This document shows, one piece after another, positions 1 to 12,483 of a DNA stretch of 64,000 nt. This DNA comes from Laburnicola sp. R22_1. Taxonomy: Eukaryota > Ascomycota > Dothideomycetes > Pleosporales > Didymosphaeriaceae. Positions within the stretch are counted from its first letter, which is position 1; the number at the start of each line of letters is the position of its first letter. The position numbers were made by a program, and so were the translations under genes. Under the pieces are notes generated by a model. It searched no databases. It saw nothing but the letters and a program-made list of their open reading frames with translations, and was not told the origin of the DNA. The DNA lies in NCBI GenBank assembly GCA_014281115.1, contig JACONQ010000015.1:1116001-1180000 (forward strand), read 5' to 3'.

Positions 1-2150
1 ACTTAGCTCTACTCTCTTTTTTCTAAAAGGGTTAAGTCTTTTAAGTAGGACTTATATTACTAGGGCTTTAGATATCTAAAGCCCTATATTTCTATTCTTT
101 AAAGGAACTTTCTTAAAAGTTAGTTTTTATAGAACTTAACCTAGTTATTTTTAGTATCTATAGGTATATTTTACTAGTATTATAAAAGGATGTTTGCTCT
201 TAAATTAATAGTCCCTAGTCTATACTAGAATATTATATTATATTTACTAAGGATATTAGCCTAGTGTATATATCTCTTATCTAATCTCCTAGACTTTATA
301 AAGTATATAAGATTTTTATAATTAAGATATATAAGTATATAAGAAATATTCTAAAGTATACTATACTACTTCTTAGTTGCCTTAATTACTATAAGTATCT
401 TTTTATTATAGATTATATAGTTTATCGCTATAACAGTGTATTTAGTAAAGAAGTAGATAATTAGTCTAAGAACTTTATTTGCGCTAAATTGTAAAAAGTA
501 AGCACTAAAGGTCTAATTTAAAAAGTTAGCCTTTAATATTCCTTTCTTTTTAAAATTAAAGTAGACTAGCGTAAGTTTAGTGCAAAATACCCTCTTTAGG
601 TAGTGAAAGGCCTACTATTATTTCTACTCCTATAAAAAGGAGTTTCCTTTCTAGTTAATTTTATTAATAAGAATACTACTTCTAAAAAGATTTTTATAAA
701 CTTTTAGCCTTTTTTATAATTACCTTTTTTACGCTCTTTTTAATTACTAATCAGGGGGCTCTGCCTTTTTTGTCATATTATTTGAGATGAAAGCCTTTGT
801 CGTGCTACCCCTAGGTAGTTAATTTAACGCCACATAAACTTTTAGTAAAAGTTAGCAAACTTTAAAAAACTCTAAACACCCTTTATATTAGTAAAAAGGG
901 CCTAGTCCTAAATAGCCTTAATCTTCTCTAGGTCTATACTATATCTCCTTTCAACACTACTAAATCTTTAAACCTTAGTCTAAAATACTTCTAGTAATCT
1001 ATATATAGTTCTATTTTATCTAATCTTTTAATATTTAAAATACTTAGTGTGTTAGCTAGTCTAAAGGGAACTACTAGCTATTTATATAACTTAAATTAAG
1101 TTTAGAAGGCTATTTTCTATTTTTTTCTTTTACTACTCTTAGCTTATAAAAGGCCTAAATTATATCTAATTTTATTAGCTACTTAGCCTTAGTAAGGAGC
1201 TATAATATCTTTCTAATAAAGAGAAAAAGGTAGTAGTTTTTCTTTAATAGGATATTCAATGCCTAGTAGTCTATATAAAATTATAAATCTTTCTTAGGTT
1301 TTCTTATAAATAACACTAGTACTATAGCGCTAGATTTACTTACCTAAATAAAGCTATAGTTAAAGTACTCTATTAGTTTCTTATAGAGAACTAGTAGCTT
1401 CTTTTTTAATATACTATAGAGGGACCTAAAGGGAATTACTAAGGTCTCTTTATTCTTCTTATTAAGGAGAATTAAGTAGTTAATTCTAGGTCCTTATAAT
1501 AGGGGAAGTTTATTAGCTTGCTCTCTTAAGGAAACTTCTACCTAGTCTAGGAGCTACTTAGGAAGGTAGTCTCTTAGGTCTACTTTAGCCTTTAGGGCTA
1601 GGACCTTTTAGATATTCTTAAAGAAGGTAGTAAAAACTATTAACCTAGTTTTTCTTTCTATTTCTCCTATTTAGGATTATAAACAATATAGAAAAGACTT
1701 TTTAACTAGAAGTAAGAGTTTATCTCTCCTACTTATTTCTAATTCTTATATAGAAGGATTCTACATATATAGACTATTTTTCTAGAACTACTAATATAGT
1801 GTTCTTCCTCTACTATAGTAAACTAAGAACTAGTTTATAGTCCTTCTCCTTCCTATTAATATATGCCTATATTATTTTAATATACCCTTTAATATCTATC
1901 TCTATATAAGTAGCTTTATAGTCTAAGAAGATTACTCTTCTAAATTCTATTACTTAATAGGGATTATTTAAACTAATATATTATAGGTTAGCTTTCTTAG
2001 TAAACTTCTTAAATATAAAAGTACTAGTTAAACACCTTAAATTAAGTATAGTATACGTAAAGGCGATAATCTTAATAAAAGTATTTATAGTAATTAATAT
2101 TAAATCTAGCTATATTTTCTTATATATATTAAAGCTCTCCTTTAGTTCCT
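1..2150 (-). pseudogene. Ty3/gypsy pol relic (reverse transcriptase and RNase H region)
   Basis: Read on the minus strand, this stretch gives a broken gypsy-type reverse transcriptase. Around 1340-1270 the frame reads LVLFIRKPKKDL, then FYIDY and ALN, matching the RT fingers pattern ([21 protein letters not shown] in the family). Around 900-840 it reads ALFTNIKGV and SFLKFANFY, the RT/RNase H connection. Former Gln codons read as TAG throughout, and Gly-to-Lys/Asp changes fit G-to-A mutation by RIP. The relic is interrupted at 708-833 by a small retroposon, after which the frame resumes near 700 (FLEVVFLLIKLTRKETPF). The left part continues outside the window. No LTRs were located, so element boundaries are unknown. 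It cannot encode a working enzyme. Confidence 0.75.
708..833 (+). mobile_element. A/T-family short retroposon copy 1 (126 bp)
   Basis: Exact 12-bp target duplication ATAAACTTTTAG at 696-707 and 834-845. It starts CCTTTTTTATAATTACC and ends TTAATTTAACGCCAC, the fixed end of this family. It sits inside the gypsy RT relic, whose protein frame continues on both sides. This is the least mutated short copy and still keeps several TpG/CpA sites. No protein is encoded and no clear pol III boxes were found. Confidence 0.8.
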
Positions 2151-2166
2151 TTATAACTAGCTTTAT

Positions 2167-3185
2167 TAAAGATCTTTATTATGTAGAGATTCTAACTAAG
2201 GTTGAGTTTACACTATACATAGAGAGGAGTAAAATAAATGACCCTAAAACCTAGAATCTAGCACATAGTGGTAGTAACAAAATATATATAAAATAATAAT
2301 AATTTTATTATTAACTTTCTACACAGCAGTATTAACAATAGTAGTTAATAGATAATTAGGCATAACTAAGTAATATATTATCTCTTAATTAGTAGACTAT
2401 TAGAGAGCTGTAGTAGACTGTAAAGTTGCAACTATAGGAGTAGTATAGGCGATAGGACGCTTAACTATAGTTTAGTTATTGCGCTTATAACCTAATAGTA
2501 GCGTAGCTATAGTTTACTATGCATATAGTGTATAAGTCTACTCTTATAATATTAGTAATACCTAGTACACTAAATCTTCACTTTAACACACAATACTATA
2601 TCTTTTAAATCTAACTCTTTATCTATTATATCTAGCAATGTAATAACTACTTTCTAGCAACCTAATATTATATTTAAGTTTAATATCTATAGTAATATAA
2701 CTATTATTAAATTTGGGTAGGGTATAGATAACTAGCTAGGCAAAGTTAAGGATAATTTCTAAAGATTTAGTAACCTTATACAACTAGAAGAATTATTAAA
2801 GAGGTCTCTAGAGCTTATTTTTAAGTACCCTATTAGTAATATCTTTAGACTAATTCGCCACGCCTTATACCTTTAGATTCTAAAATATAAGACAGTTCTT
2901 TAGTACCTAGATATTAGTAGAAGAGACGCAGCTTTTATAACATAATAATAGCACGATATAAAGATTATACTATAGAAGCTTAAAAAAATTAAAAATAAAG
3001 GTAATAAGAACTATAAGGGCAAGAACTAGAGTAAAGAGAAGAAAGAGTTTGTCGCAACGTATAAGACGCTAGAGGCGTAGTAGTAGCGTAAGAAGCTTAT
3101 TAAAGTAGTAGCAATTATCTAGGCTGCTATTAAGGCGGGGGACCGCGAGTAATAAGGGTAAGGGTGAGGGTGAGCGGCGCCGGCG
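2167..3185 (-). mobile_element. X-family retroposon, 1019 bp copy
   Basis: A 14-bp target duplication ATAACTAGCTTTAT lies at 2153-2166 and 3186-3199. The fixed family end (TAAAGATC here, TAAATATC in other copies) is at 2167; the far end is GC-rich (3130-3185), a short less-mutated patch. The plus strand of this copy holds a TAG-interrupted frame (about 2630-3160) with a Lys/Glu-rich C-terminal part, opposite to the sense inferred from the fixed end. The function of that frame is unknown. Confidence 0.75.
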
Positions 3186-3199
3186 ATAACTAGCTTTAT

Positions 3200-3925
3200 T
3201 TCTTTCCTCTAACAACTTCTAGAAGAAGAAACTAGTTTTCTAACTCTACTAAGCTATTAACATCCTTATTACTACTATTTATCTCCTAGGCCTTACCTAA
3301 TCTAGCTTAAGTTAGGGGTATAGTAGCTTAAAGGTAATAGTTCTAGATACTATAGCCCTTTTTACTATAGTAAAAGTATACTTCCTCCTTATAGCACTTC
3401 TTTAACTTCTTCTTAAAGACCTATTTAGCGCGCTTTTTAGTCTTTAGAGGGTTTACTTTAGTAGTCTTTATAGTACTAGAATATATAAGTTTATAATTTA
3501 TAGTGTCTATAAACTTAGTAGAAAAGAAAGATGCTATATAAAAAGACTTTAATATCTTTATATAGCAAATATTTTCCTTAACTATATTAACTCTATTTAT
3601 AAGTATTATAAAGTTCTAATTCTTAAAGGTTTTTAGCATAATTAGCCTATTTTATAAATCTATATATAAGGCTCTCTAGTAAATATTCTTTAGATTCTTC
3701 TAATTATCTTTATTAGCCTTAGTAGCTAGGCGTATAAAGTTAATATTAAACTTAGCTAGTAGGGTTTTGCCCTAATAGCTAAGTAATAGCCTATTCTATA
3801 CTTACTCTTCTACTAATCTATTATAAAAGCTTATATTTAAGAAAACCTAGAATTTATTTTTAGAATAAATTTCTTTTCTTATAAAGGTTAGTGTAATATC
3901 TACTACTTTACCTATTAGTCTACAT
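3200..3925. other. Unrecognised RIP-degraded sequence
   Basis: TA-rich sequence between two X copies. On the minus strand a long frame exists if TAG is read as a former Gln codon, but no known domain was recognised. Confidence 0.4.
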
Positions 3926-3940
3926 ATAATATAATTAACT

Positions 3941-4121
3941 TGACTGCCGTCGACAATATTGCCGTGAAGAAAGTTAACAACGAAATTATCGTTATTTTGT
4001 GTATATTTTATTACTACCACTGTGTGCTAGATACTAGGTTTTAGTGCCTCCTGTTTTACTCCTCTCTATATATAGTGCGGACTCGATCTTAGCTAGAATC
4101 TCTACACGACGAAGATATTTA
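3941..4121 (+). mobile_element. X-family retroposon, truncated 181 bp copy
   Basis: Exact 15-bp target duplication ATAATATAATTAACT at 3926-3940 and 4122-4136. It ends in GACGAAGATATTTA, the fixed family end, and begins mid-element at TGACTGCCG. This strongly truncated copy with a perfect duplication is the clearest sign that X spreads by a retroposon mechanism. Confidence 0.85.
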
Positions 4122-4194
4122 ATAATATAATTAACTATATTTTCTAGAAAAGAATAATTCTTACAAATCTTAGCCTTTATTATATATTTATAAC

Positions 4195-5331
4195 GCCCAG
4201 GCTAGCTATTTAACTAACTACTATATTACGTAATTAATAATTTCTTTAATAATATTTGTTACCGCAATAATAACAATAATAATTATAATAGCAACTAACC
4301 TAACTATTTTATTACTCTTTTATAGTAGATCTCTCCTTGTAACTAGCGAGCTATATACTACCCCCTAGGACCTTACTACTACCTATCTTCTTTATACTTT
4401 CCCTACTACTACTTACCCTTACTCTTATTATACTACTATCTTTACTTCTTATTATTCTTATACGCCCGCAAAATCTTAACTACTACTAGGAGCTTTTCTT
4501 ACTATAGCTGCACGCGCGCGCTCTAGCAATATATAAAAAAATACTTTCTCCTCTTCTAATAGTTACCTACTACTATATTTTAGTCTATCCTCTAGCCTTG
4601 CTAACAATATAATAGTAAGAAGCTATTATTATTATATAAATATTGCTATATTATCGCTTAGGCCTCTATATAAAAGGATAGTCTTGTACTTAAGAATTTA
4701 GAATTATATAAAGATAGTATATAGCCTAAATAGATTATTAGTTATAATCTTTAGAATAGTGTAATTAATTTAGTTCTTTAGTAGGCCTACCTTAACTATA
4801 TCTTATAGTAGGTAGGCTAGATAGCTAATATTACCTAGCTAGTTATTTATACTAGTTTTAAATTCTCTAGTAGCTATCTAACTATAGGTATTAGATAACT
4901 TAATCTTAGGATACTAGAAAGCTAGCTTACTATATATATTAAAGAGTTAGATTGAAAAGATTTAGTATTGTATATATTAAAGAAAAAGAATTTATAGATA
5001 TTGCGAATATTATAAGAGTAGGCAGACTTATATAATATGCATATAGTAAACTATAGTTATAACTCTGCATAGCTCTACTATAGCTCTTTAATAGTTTACT
5101 AGTTAAGAGATAATATATAACTTAGTTATACTAGATAGTAGACTATTTATTAACTACTATTAATAATACTATTATACAGAATACTAATAACAAAATTATT
5201 ATTATTTTGCGTATATTTTGTTACTACTACTATGTGCTAGGTACTAGGTTATATTGCCTTCTATTTTACTCCTCTCTATATATAGTGTAGACTTAACCTT
5301 AGTTATAATCTCTATATAATAAAGATCTTCA
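4195..5331 (+). mobile_element. X-family retroposon, longest copy (1137 bp)
   Basis: A 13-bp duplication ATATATTTRTAAC flanks it at 4182-4194 and 5332-5344, with one A/G difference of RIP type. The right end (AAGATCTTCA) is a mutated form of the fixed family end. The segment from about 4700 aligns by eye with the copies at 11279-12014 and 38983-39816. The left 450 bases are shared with no other copy seen here, apart perhaps from the far end of the 2167-3185 copy. Confidence 0.7.
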
Positions 5332-5344
5332 ATATATTTGTAAC

Positions 5345-6535
5345 ACTAGTAATCCTAATAGCTTCTAGAGAATAACTCTACATTAGAAAGTTAAGGGTAT
5401 TAGCATTCTATTAGCGCCTTACTAGTTGCTAGTATTACTACTATTATTAAAAAGGGGGCTAAGGGCATAGTCTTTACTTTAGTATATTACTTTAATTAGG
5501 CAAGTTAATTAGCAATTACTCTTAGCAAGGTCTAAAGCTATTTATTAGTATTTATTTAAGCTACTAGTGTAGTTTAAAGTTACTTTAAGCTAGTAAAACA
5601 GCTTATAATTTATGTTAATATATTCTAAAGAGCGTCTCTTTTTATATTCTAGGTCCTTCCCCCCCCTTTAAAAAGGTACTTAGAGTCTTATTAACCTTTA
5701 GTCGTATAAATATTAGTAAACTAGTTTAATTTTTTATATATATTCAATCTTATTACAGCCTTCTATACATAGTTTCTTAGTAAGGTTAGTAGTAATATCT
5801 ACTTTTATAGCTTCTTACTATTAGAGTTTAGTATCTTATTATACTAGGTAAGGGATAAGGGCGTTTTTTCTTTTATAGGAAGCCTCTAGTACTCCCTCTA
5901 TTATATTTGTGTTTATTTATAGAGGTTAAAAAATCTTAATATATAACTTAACTACTTACTAGAGACCTATTGTAAAAATATTACAAACTATATTATAGCT
6001 TTTTATATTTCTTAAGACTAGAGTGTAAAGTAATTTAGGCGTAAAAAAGTGTACTATAACTTCTTTCTTATATTTATAAGTTTATTCTTAGCGTATTAGA
6101 AAGATTTTATAAGCTTTCTTATTATAAAAATTAATTAAATTTAATATAAGAGGCTTTAGACTCAGAGATTAGAGTTGTCTAAGTAAACATATAAATTTAA
6201 TAGAGTTTAAAAGTAACTCTAGCTATAGACTTATATACTTCTAGCTTAGTAGAAGTATAGACTTAGAACTCTAAGGCTCTAAGGTAGTAGGCTAAGTAAC
6301 TAGTAAAAGAGCACTTAGCCCCTTATAATTTATAGTTTTTTTAAAAAACTAAGGGATTTCTAATAAAATATTATAATAATAGTAGTTATTTCTCCTACTA
6401 TTATATACATAAAAATCGTTTTAAGGTATTAATAAAAGGGTTAGAATTATTTATAAGCTTTAATAAATAGCCTTTATAACTATATATATATAATTACTAA
6501 GTAGAGGACTTTGCTTTTTTATTATGTTCTTTAAG
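5345..6535. other. Unrecognised RIP-degraded sequence
   Basis: TA-rich, no open frame of note, no repeat partner identified in the window. A short C-run occurs near 5660-5668. Confidence 0.4.
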
Positions 6536-6724
6536 CGCTTTTTTTATAATTACCTTTTTACGCTCTTTTTAATTACGAAGTAAGGGGCTCTACTTTTTAT
6601 ATTATATTATTGAAGATGAAAGCCTTTATTATTCTACTCCTAGGTAGTTAATTAATACACACATAATATTTAAGATAAAAGCCTTTATTATTCTACCTCT
6701 AGGTAGTTAATTTAATAATATATG
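6536..6724 (+). repeat. A/T-family repeat, two partial copies in tandem
   Basis: Two successive partial matches to the family's fixed end: the first ends CCTAGGTAGTTAATTAATACACACA near 6665, followed by a second ending AGGTAGTTAATTTAA near 6713. A further inverted fragment lies at about 6776-6812. No clean target duplication was found. Confidence 0.55.
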
Positions 6725-6841
6725 AAAATATTATTATTAAGTATATAGTGTTAATTTAATTTATTAAAAAATGGAATATTAAAGGCTTTTATTTTAAATG
6801 ATATATTACTAAGTATAAATTATTATTAAGCTAGATAGGCT

Positions 6842-7450
6842 ATGTGTAGCACAGCCTTTTACGTAGTAAAATTAACAACCGCAAGGGGCCGAGTATGCTC
6901 TTGCGGAGTATTGATTGATGTGGAGCCACGCGGGGAATGATGCACGGGCTACCCATGCACTGTGGACTGTTCCGACTGTAACCGACGTTTGAAACTCTTC
7001 GTCCCGAGCTCCCGGTATGCGCTACGACTGTAGTTGAAAGGAACCACGGAAGCATGAGAAGAACTGTCAGGAACAAACAGTTGCATTTCCAGCTGTTCTC
7101 GCGTGATGCGTGGATACGTGGAATGCGTGGGATGCGTGGCTGCGTGCGGTTTTTGCCCAAGAGAAGGTTCTGGGCGTTGAGGATTTCCGCCCATCTCCGT
7201 GCCTCTGGCTCTGGAGTCTGGGCACAGTTCCTTCGATAGCGGTAGACTTCCAGAATTGCATGCGCGCTGTGGCTCTTGGGACGTCCACGCCACAACTGTT
7301 GTCCGAAGGAGCAAAAGGCGCATCTTGGAACTTGTCCGACAAACCCTGGGCGGCCTTTTTGCATCCGTCGCACAGCTTGTAGACGGTAGACGTTGGAATG
7401 TGAGACAGGTGGTAAGCAGGCAGTGCGTAATCGCTTAGCTCTCCTCACCA
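6842..7450. other. Island of ordinary base composition inside the AT-rich block
   Basis: About 610 bp with normal GC content and plentiful CpA/TpG, bounded sharply on both sides by TA-rich repeats. Overlapping frames exist on both strands (longest 203 codons on the minus strand), but none has a convincing start, domain or codon pattern. One minus-strand frame (7439-7067) reads YKLCDGCKKAAQGLSDKF with a CxxC pair and could be a fragment of a gene. A small GTGGRATGCGTGG-like repeat lies at 7106-7150. Its escape from RIP suggests a single-copy or recently acquired piece, or a remnant of the pre-insertion chromosome. Confidence 0.5.
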
Positions 7451-7547
7451 CCCTAAAACTTAACTAAAATTAACTTTAATAACTAATTTAATAGCTTTTT
7501 ATATAGCTAACTTTATTAGTATAAAATATTTAATATATATTTTAGTT

Positions 7548-7651
7548 TTTACGCTCTTTTTAATTACTAAGTAGGGGGCTCTACGTTTTTTATTATATTA
7601 TTAAAGATAAAAGCCTTTACTATTCTACTTCTAGGTAGATTATTTAATAAG
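7548..7651 (+). mobile_element. A/T-family short retroposon copy 2 (104 bp)
   Basis: Exact 15-bp duplication ATATATATTTTAGTT at 7533-7547 and 7652-7666. It starts TTTACGCTC, about 20 bases inside copy 1, so it is truncated at the variable end. It ends at a mutated fixed end. Confidence 0.75.
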
Positions 7652-7799
7652 ATATATATTTTAGTTACTAGTAAAAATAGCTTTTTTACTATATACTATA
7701 TATATATTATATAACTTATAGTAAAACTAATATTAATCTTACTATATAGCTTTTAATTTATTATAATTATATTACTAATACTAACTATAACTTTAATTT

Positions 7800-7980
7800 T
7801 ACTTATATATTACTAATGTAAGATATAGCCCCTTACTTATATTATTCTTAGCTATTTTCTTTTTAGGACTAGTATAATTCTAAGTAAGATTCTAAGTAAG
7901 GCTATATATATAGCCTACCCATATACCTACCTTTTATAGGTATTACTACTATTTTATATTTAGATTCTCTTTAATAGAAA
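7800..7980 (+). repeat. Dispersed repeat C, copy 1
   Basis: Similar by eye to 38510-38700 and, in its last part, to 15870-15960 (shared words such as TATATATAGCCTRCCYATATAC and ATATTTAGATTCT). No coding potential or ends could be defined. Confidence 0.5.
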
Positions 7981-8035
7981 TTTTAACTATGGATATTATA
8001 TAGTACTATAATAGTTTCTTATTTATATCTGTTTA

Positions 8036-8105
8036 TTGTTTTTATTATATTATTTAAGATAAAAGCCTTTCTTGTTCTACTTCTAGGTAGATTAATTAAC
8101 GCTAC
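8036..8105 (+). mobile_element. A/T-family short retroposon copy 3, strongly truncated
   Basis: About 70 bp, beginning near TTGTTTTTATTATATT and ending AATTAACGCTAC. The flanks ATATCTGTTTA (8025-8035) and ATATCTCTTTA (8106-8116) match over 11 bp with one difference, an imperfect target duplication. Confidence 0.6.
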
Positions 8106-8221
8106 ATATCTCTTTATAGATACTAGCAATTACTCTTAGGTTACTCTATATTATGTTGCTATACGCATACTCTTTTTATTTCTTTTATTACCTATCCTTT
8201 TAAAAGACTTAGTTTGCGTTA

Positions 8222-8384
<163 letters not shown>

Positions 8385-8767
8385 ATATCTATATAGTATT
8401 GCAAGTATATTGCAAGTAATAAGTAGGTAGAGATACTAGTGCATATAGCTTTTATTATTATTCTATTTAATAGTAGTTAACTATATATAGTAATGTGTAG
8501 CAAGATAGTTATAATTATTCTAAAGATATTTCTTTAGAAGGTAAAGGTTTTAAAGCTCTACTATATACGCTGCGTATACTAGACTATTACTATTATATAC
8601 CTACTTATATAGTAGCTATAGGCTAACCTTATAGAGCTAAATAATTTAAAGATCTGTCTATATCTAGTGTAGATCTAGTAGGCCTTTTAGGTGCTATATA
8701 CCTATCTTTTTAAATATACCTTTTAGCATCTTAGTATATTATAGTATTGCTACTTTATTAATATATA

Positions 8768-9889
8768 TATAACAGTTCTTACTAGCCTACCTACTAAGCA
8801 CACACTATTATCCTTTATACCTTATTTTCTCTCTTTATGCCTTTTACCTTCTTAAAGGTGTTTTTTCTAGTTAGTGTTAGCGTAGTAGTTAGCATAGGCC
8901 TATGCTCTACACTACCCTCTATATATACAAGGGCCCCCTATATCCCTTCCTTATCTACTATCTTAGAATAGTATTAATTTAACTAGCTCTTTTAACTATT
9001 CTAGCTATCCCTAATAGGTTAGCCCTATAAGGCCGTGTACTACTCTTATATTCGGCGACATAATATTTACTTCTTCCTAAAGATGCTACCTATAGGCAGT
9101 TAAATTAGTAAAAGTTTTAGCTTACTAGGTTAGGCTAGAAGCGTGTTAGTTACTTTAGTGCTAGGTAACTATTATACTACGCTAAGCTTACTAGATTAAG
9201 CTAAAAGTTTTAGGCAGTTATTATACTGCGCTAAAGTAGGTTAGGCTATTACTTACTAGGTTAGGCTAGAAGTTTATTAGTTACTTTAGTACTAGACAGC
9301 TATTATACTACGCTAAGCTTATTAGGTTAGGCTAAAAGTTTTAGGCAGTTATTACACTACGCTAAGGTAAATTAGACTATTGCTTACTAGGTTAGGCTAG
9401 AAGTTTATTAGTTACTTTAGTGCTAGGTAGTTATTATACTACGCTAAAGTCTATTAAGAGAGACTACTCCTAAGTTCCTTCTCTACTTATTTTATAAAGG
9501 TAGAGAATCTAGTTAGTTACCTCTATAAAAGACTAGTTTAATAGGTTACGCTACTATAGTCTATTAAGAGAGATTACTCTAAGTTGTAAAAGTAGGTAAT
9601 ATAAGAGTGGTATACGATCTTATAGAGCTAACCTATTAGAAATAGCTAGAATAGTTAAAAGAGCTAGTTAAATTAATATTTTTCTAAGATAGTAAATAAG
9701 AAAGGAATATAGGGGGCCCTTGTATATATAGAGGGTAGTGTAGAGCATAGGCCTATGCTAACTACTACGCTAACACTAACTAGAAAAAACACCTTTAAGA
9801 AGGTAAAAGGCATAAAGAGAGAAAATAAGGTATAAAGGAAAAGTAATAAAGTGTACTTAGTAGATAGGCTAGTAAGAACTATTATATAA
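8768..9889. mobile_element. Fold-back element B1 with arms of about 275 bp
   Basis: The segment 8768-9065 is repeated inverted at about 9595-9889, matching over nearly its whole length (for example GTTAGCATAGGCCTATGC and its complement in each arm). The middle (about 9100-9450) is a tandem array with a unit of about 65/130 bp built around CTTACTAGGTTAGGCTAGAAG. There is no coding capacity. Long terminal inverted repeats enclosing a tandem array are typical of non-autonomous fold-back DNA transposons; the class is inferred. Target duplications could not be read because the flanks are AT runs. Confidence 0.7.
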
Positions 9890-11266
9890 CTCCCCTTTTA
9901 AGGTCTAAAAATAGAAAGGAAGGTATATAAAAATAGAGTGTTTTAGCAAATTTCTAACATAACTAGCACTATTTTAGAGCTAAAGAAAGTTATAATAGGG
10001 GCAATAGGCCCCTATAGTTCTAATAGTGGCCTTAGTTTTTAATTTAGTTACTATTTAGTAAAGATATTAAGGAAAGTAGTTAGAGATAAATTAGTGCTAG
10101 GTTAGAAACTATATCTTAGCGTTTAGTATTTTACTAATAGAGCGCATTCTTAGCTCTAACACTATATAAAAATATAGTTAGCTAAATATTTTCTAGTTAG
10201 TTTATTGCGCGTAGACGTAATTATATTATATAATATTCTCTAGTACTATAAAAAAGTGTTAAAAAACGTATTAACCTAACTATATAGTTTTTAATTAGGG
10301 TAAAGTAGCTTATAAAGCTATAGAGGCTACTAGCGTAGTAGCGTAGAGGTGCTAAAAGGTGCTTTATACGCGCAATAGTTAGAAAGCTACTAAATTAGTA
10401 ATAAGCTAGCTAGAAAGGGGATAGCTAGAGGTAAGAGTGCTAAAAGCAACAAGTGCCTACGTATAGTAAGGTAGCTAGGAAGCTGCTTAACTAGTAGTAA
10501 ACTAGGCTACCTATTTTAGTAGCTTAAAGTGTCCCTAGAAATAGAATAAGTTAGGTAACTAGTAAATTAAAGTAAGGGCTAATAGTTAGAGGACAGCTTC
10601 TAACTATTAGCATTCTAGAAAATTTTATTAGGTAGTTTACTATTAAATCTATTGTCTAAATATCCTTTCTATAGGGAGTTAGACTTAGAGTTAATTAGGT
10701 TAGTAATTTTAGAGTTATTATTAGGAAGATTATTATAATAGGTAGGCTCTTTATCTTTTAATCTACTACTATAATAGAAAGTATTATTATCTTCTAGGCT
10801 ATTATTATAGTAAGTAATACTAAGTTTATAAAGTTTATTCTTATTAAGTGTCTCTTTTTTAGTATAATTACTATAGTCCTTACTAGGTTAGGCGTCTTCT
10901 AGCTTATCTAGCTATTCTAGCAATAGCTAGGGAAAGGTGGCAAGGAGCAGTTAGCTAAAGTAATTAGGCTTAAGCTCTACTTTAGAGTCTCTATTATTAA
11001 AAAGAATAGTTAGGATTGCCTAATATGCGTTAATTTTAGGGCCTTTAGGAGATAATAGTATAGAGTTATTAAATTTAGAAGCTAACTACTAGTAAGTTTA
11101 AGGCAGAAGTAAAGTTATAATAGGAACGTTTAACTATAATTTATTAATAAGCTATACTAAAAGGTAGCTAGGCAATATTAATAGCCTAGTAATTAGTTGC
11201 CTAGCTAAATATTTAATAGGTAATAGGTAAAAGCTAGGGTAATTACAGCAAAGGAAGTAAGTTCCT
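9890..11266. other. Unrecognised RIP-degraded sequence
   Basis: TA-rich, rich in TAG. The plus strand has stretches with few other stops (around 10300-10500, Lys/Ala-rich), but no domain was recognised. Confidence 0.4.
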
Positions 11267-11278
11267 ATAACTAGTACT

Positions 11279-12014
11279 GCCTCTAGGATCCGGAGTCGCA
11301 GAACTAGCTAATAGGGCCTAAATAGCTAGGGCTAAGTGTTATTAAAGATGTTAAGATTAAGAGGCCCCTCTAACAACTCTGCTTGCCGTACAAGATCGCT
11401 AAATCTCTAGGGATTATCCTTAACTTTGCCTAGCCAATTCTCTATATACTTTTAAAACTCTACTATAGCTATACTGCCCTGTGTGGAAGAAGTGGTGTAG
11501 TTAGGCTGCTAGAATATTATCGCGTTACTAGACATAATAGATAAAAAGCTAGGTTTAAAAGATAGTAGTAGTAGTTATGTATTAAAGATAAAGATTTAGT
11601 GTACTAGGTATTACTAACATCGCAAGAGGCAGACTTTATACGCTATGCGTATAGTAAACTATAGTTACGCTATAGCTGATAGGTCGCAAGCGCGACAACT
11701 AAACTATAGTTAAGCGTCCTATTGCCCACACTGCTTCTGCGATTGCAACTCCGCGGTCTACTATGGCTCTTTAATAGTCTACTAGTTAAGAGATAATATG
11801 TAACTTAGTTATACTAGATAGTAGACTATCTATTAACTACTGTTAATAAGGCTGCTATAAAGAAAGTTAATAATAAAATTATTATTATTTTGTATATATT
11901 TTATTACTACTACTATATGCTAGGTACTAGTTTTTAGTGCCTCCTATTTTACTTCTCTATATGTATAGTGCGGACTTAACCTTAGTTAGAATCTCCACAC
12001 GACGAAGATATTTA
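11279..12014 (+). mobile_element. X-family retroposon, 736 bp copy
   Basis: Exact 12-bp duplication ATAACTAGTACT at 11267-11278 and 12015-12026. It ends CACACGACGAAGATATTTA, the fixed end. On the minus strand a frame from an ATG at 11535 to about 11280 is broken only by TAG and one TAA; the same frame recurs in the 38983-39816 copy. Its product is unknown. Confidence 0.85.
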
Positions 12015-12483
12015 ATAACTAGTACTACTCTAGTTTAAATATAAGCTTAACTAAAGTTTAAAATAGTAAAAAATTAAGGTAAAGTATATAAGGCTACTTA
12101 GTAAGATAAAGTAGCAAAAAATTAAGGCAAACTAGATAAAGCCACTTAGTAAGATTAGCGCTAGGACAACTTAGTATTAAGATTTTCTAAGTATTAGAGC
12201 AGTTTATTAGGGGCGTCTATTATAGAAGTAGTAAAAGATAATAAGAAAAAATACCTAAGAAGTTAATAGTTAGGCATAGTAGAGTATCTAGATTAAGTAA
12301 GTCTAGGTATCTTATAAGTGCGAGATAGCGCGCTTAATAAGTAAGGTAGGGCGCCTTATAAAGAGGGTAAAAGTATTACTTATGTAAAATTTTTGCAAAT
12401 AGCGTAATAGCGCCTCTAGAGTCTAATTCTAATTTATCTTACTTAGTGTCTTTAGCTCTTACAGTATAATACTAGTTAACGTA

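Noticed and set aside
2167..2580. X sequence as an LTR with adjoining gag
   Set aside because: The copies share only one end, truncate at different points and have 12-15 bp duplications, which does not fit solo LTRs or LTR-flanked elements.
3150..3175. Telomere-like GGGTAAGGGTGAGGGTGAG run
   Set aside because: The unit is not TTAGGG, there are only three imperfect repeats and it lies within the far end of an X retroposon copy.
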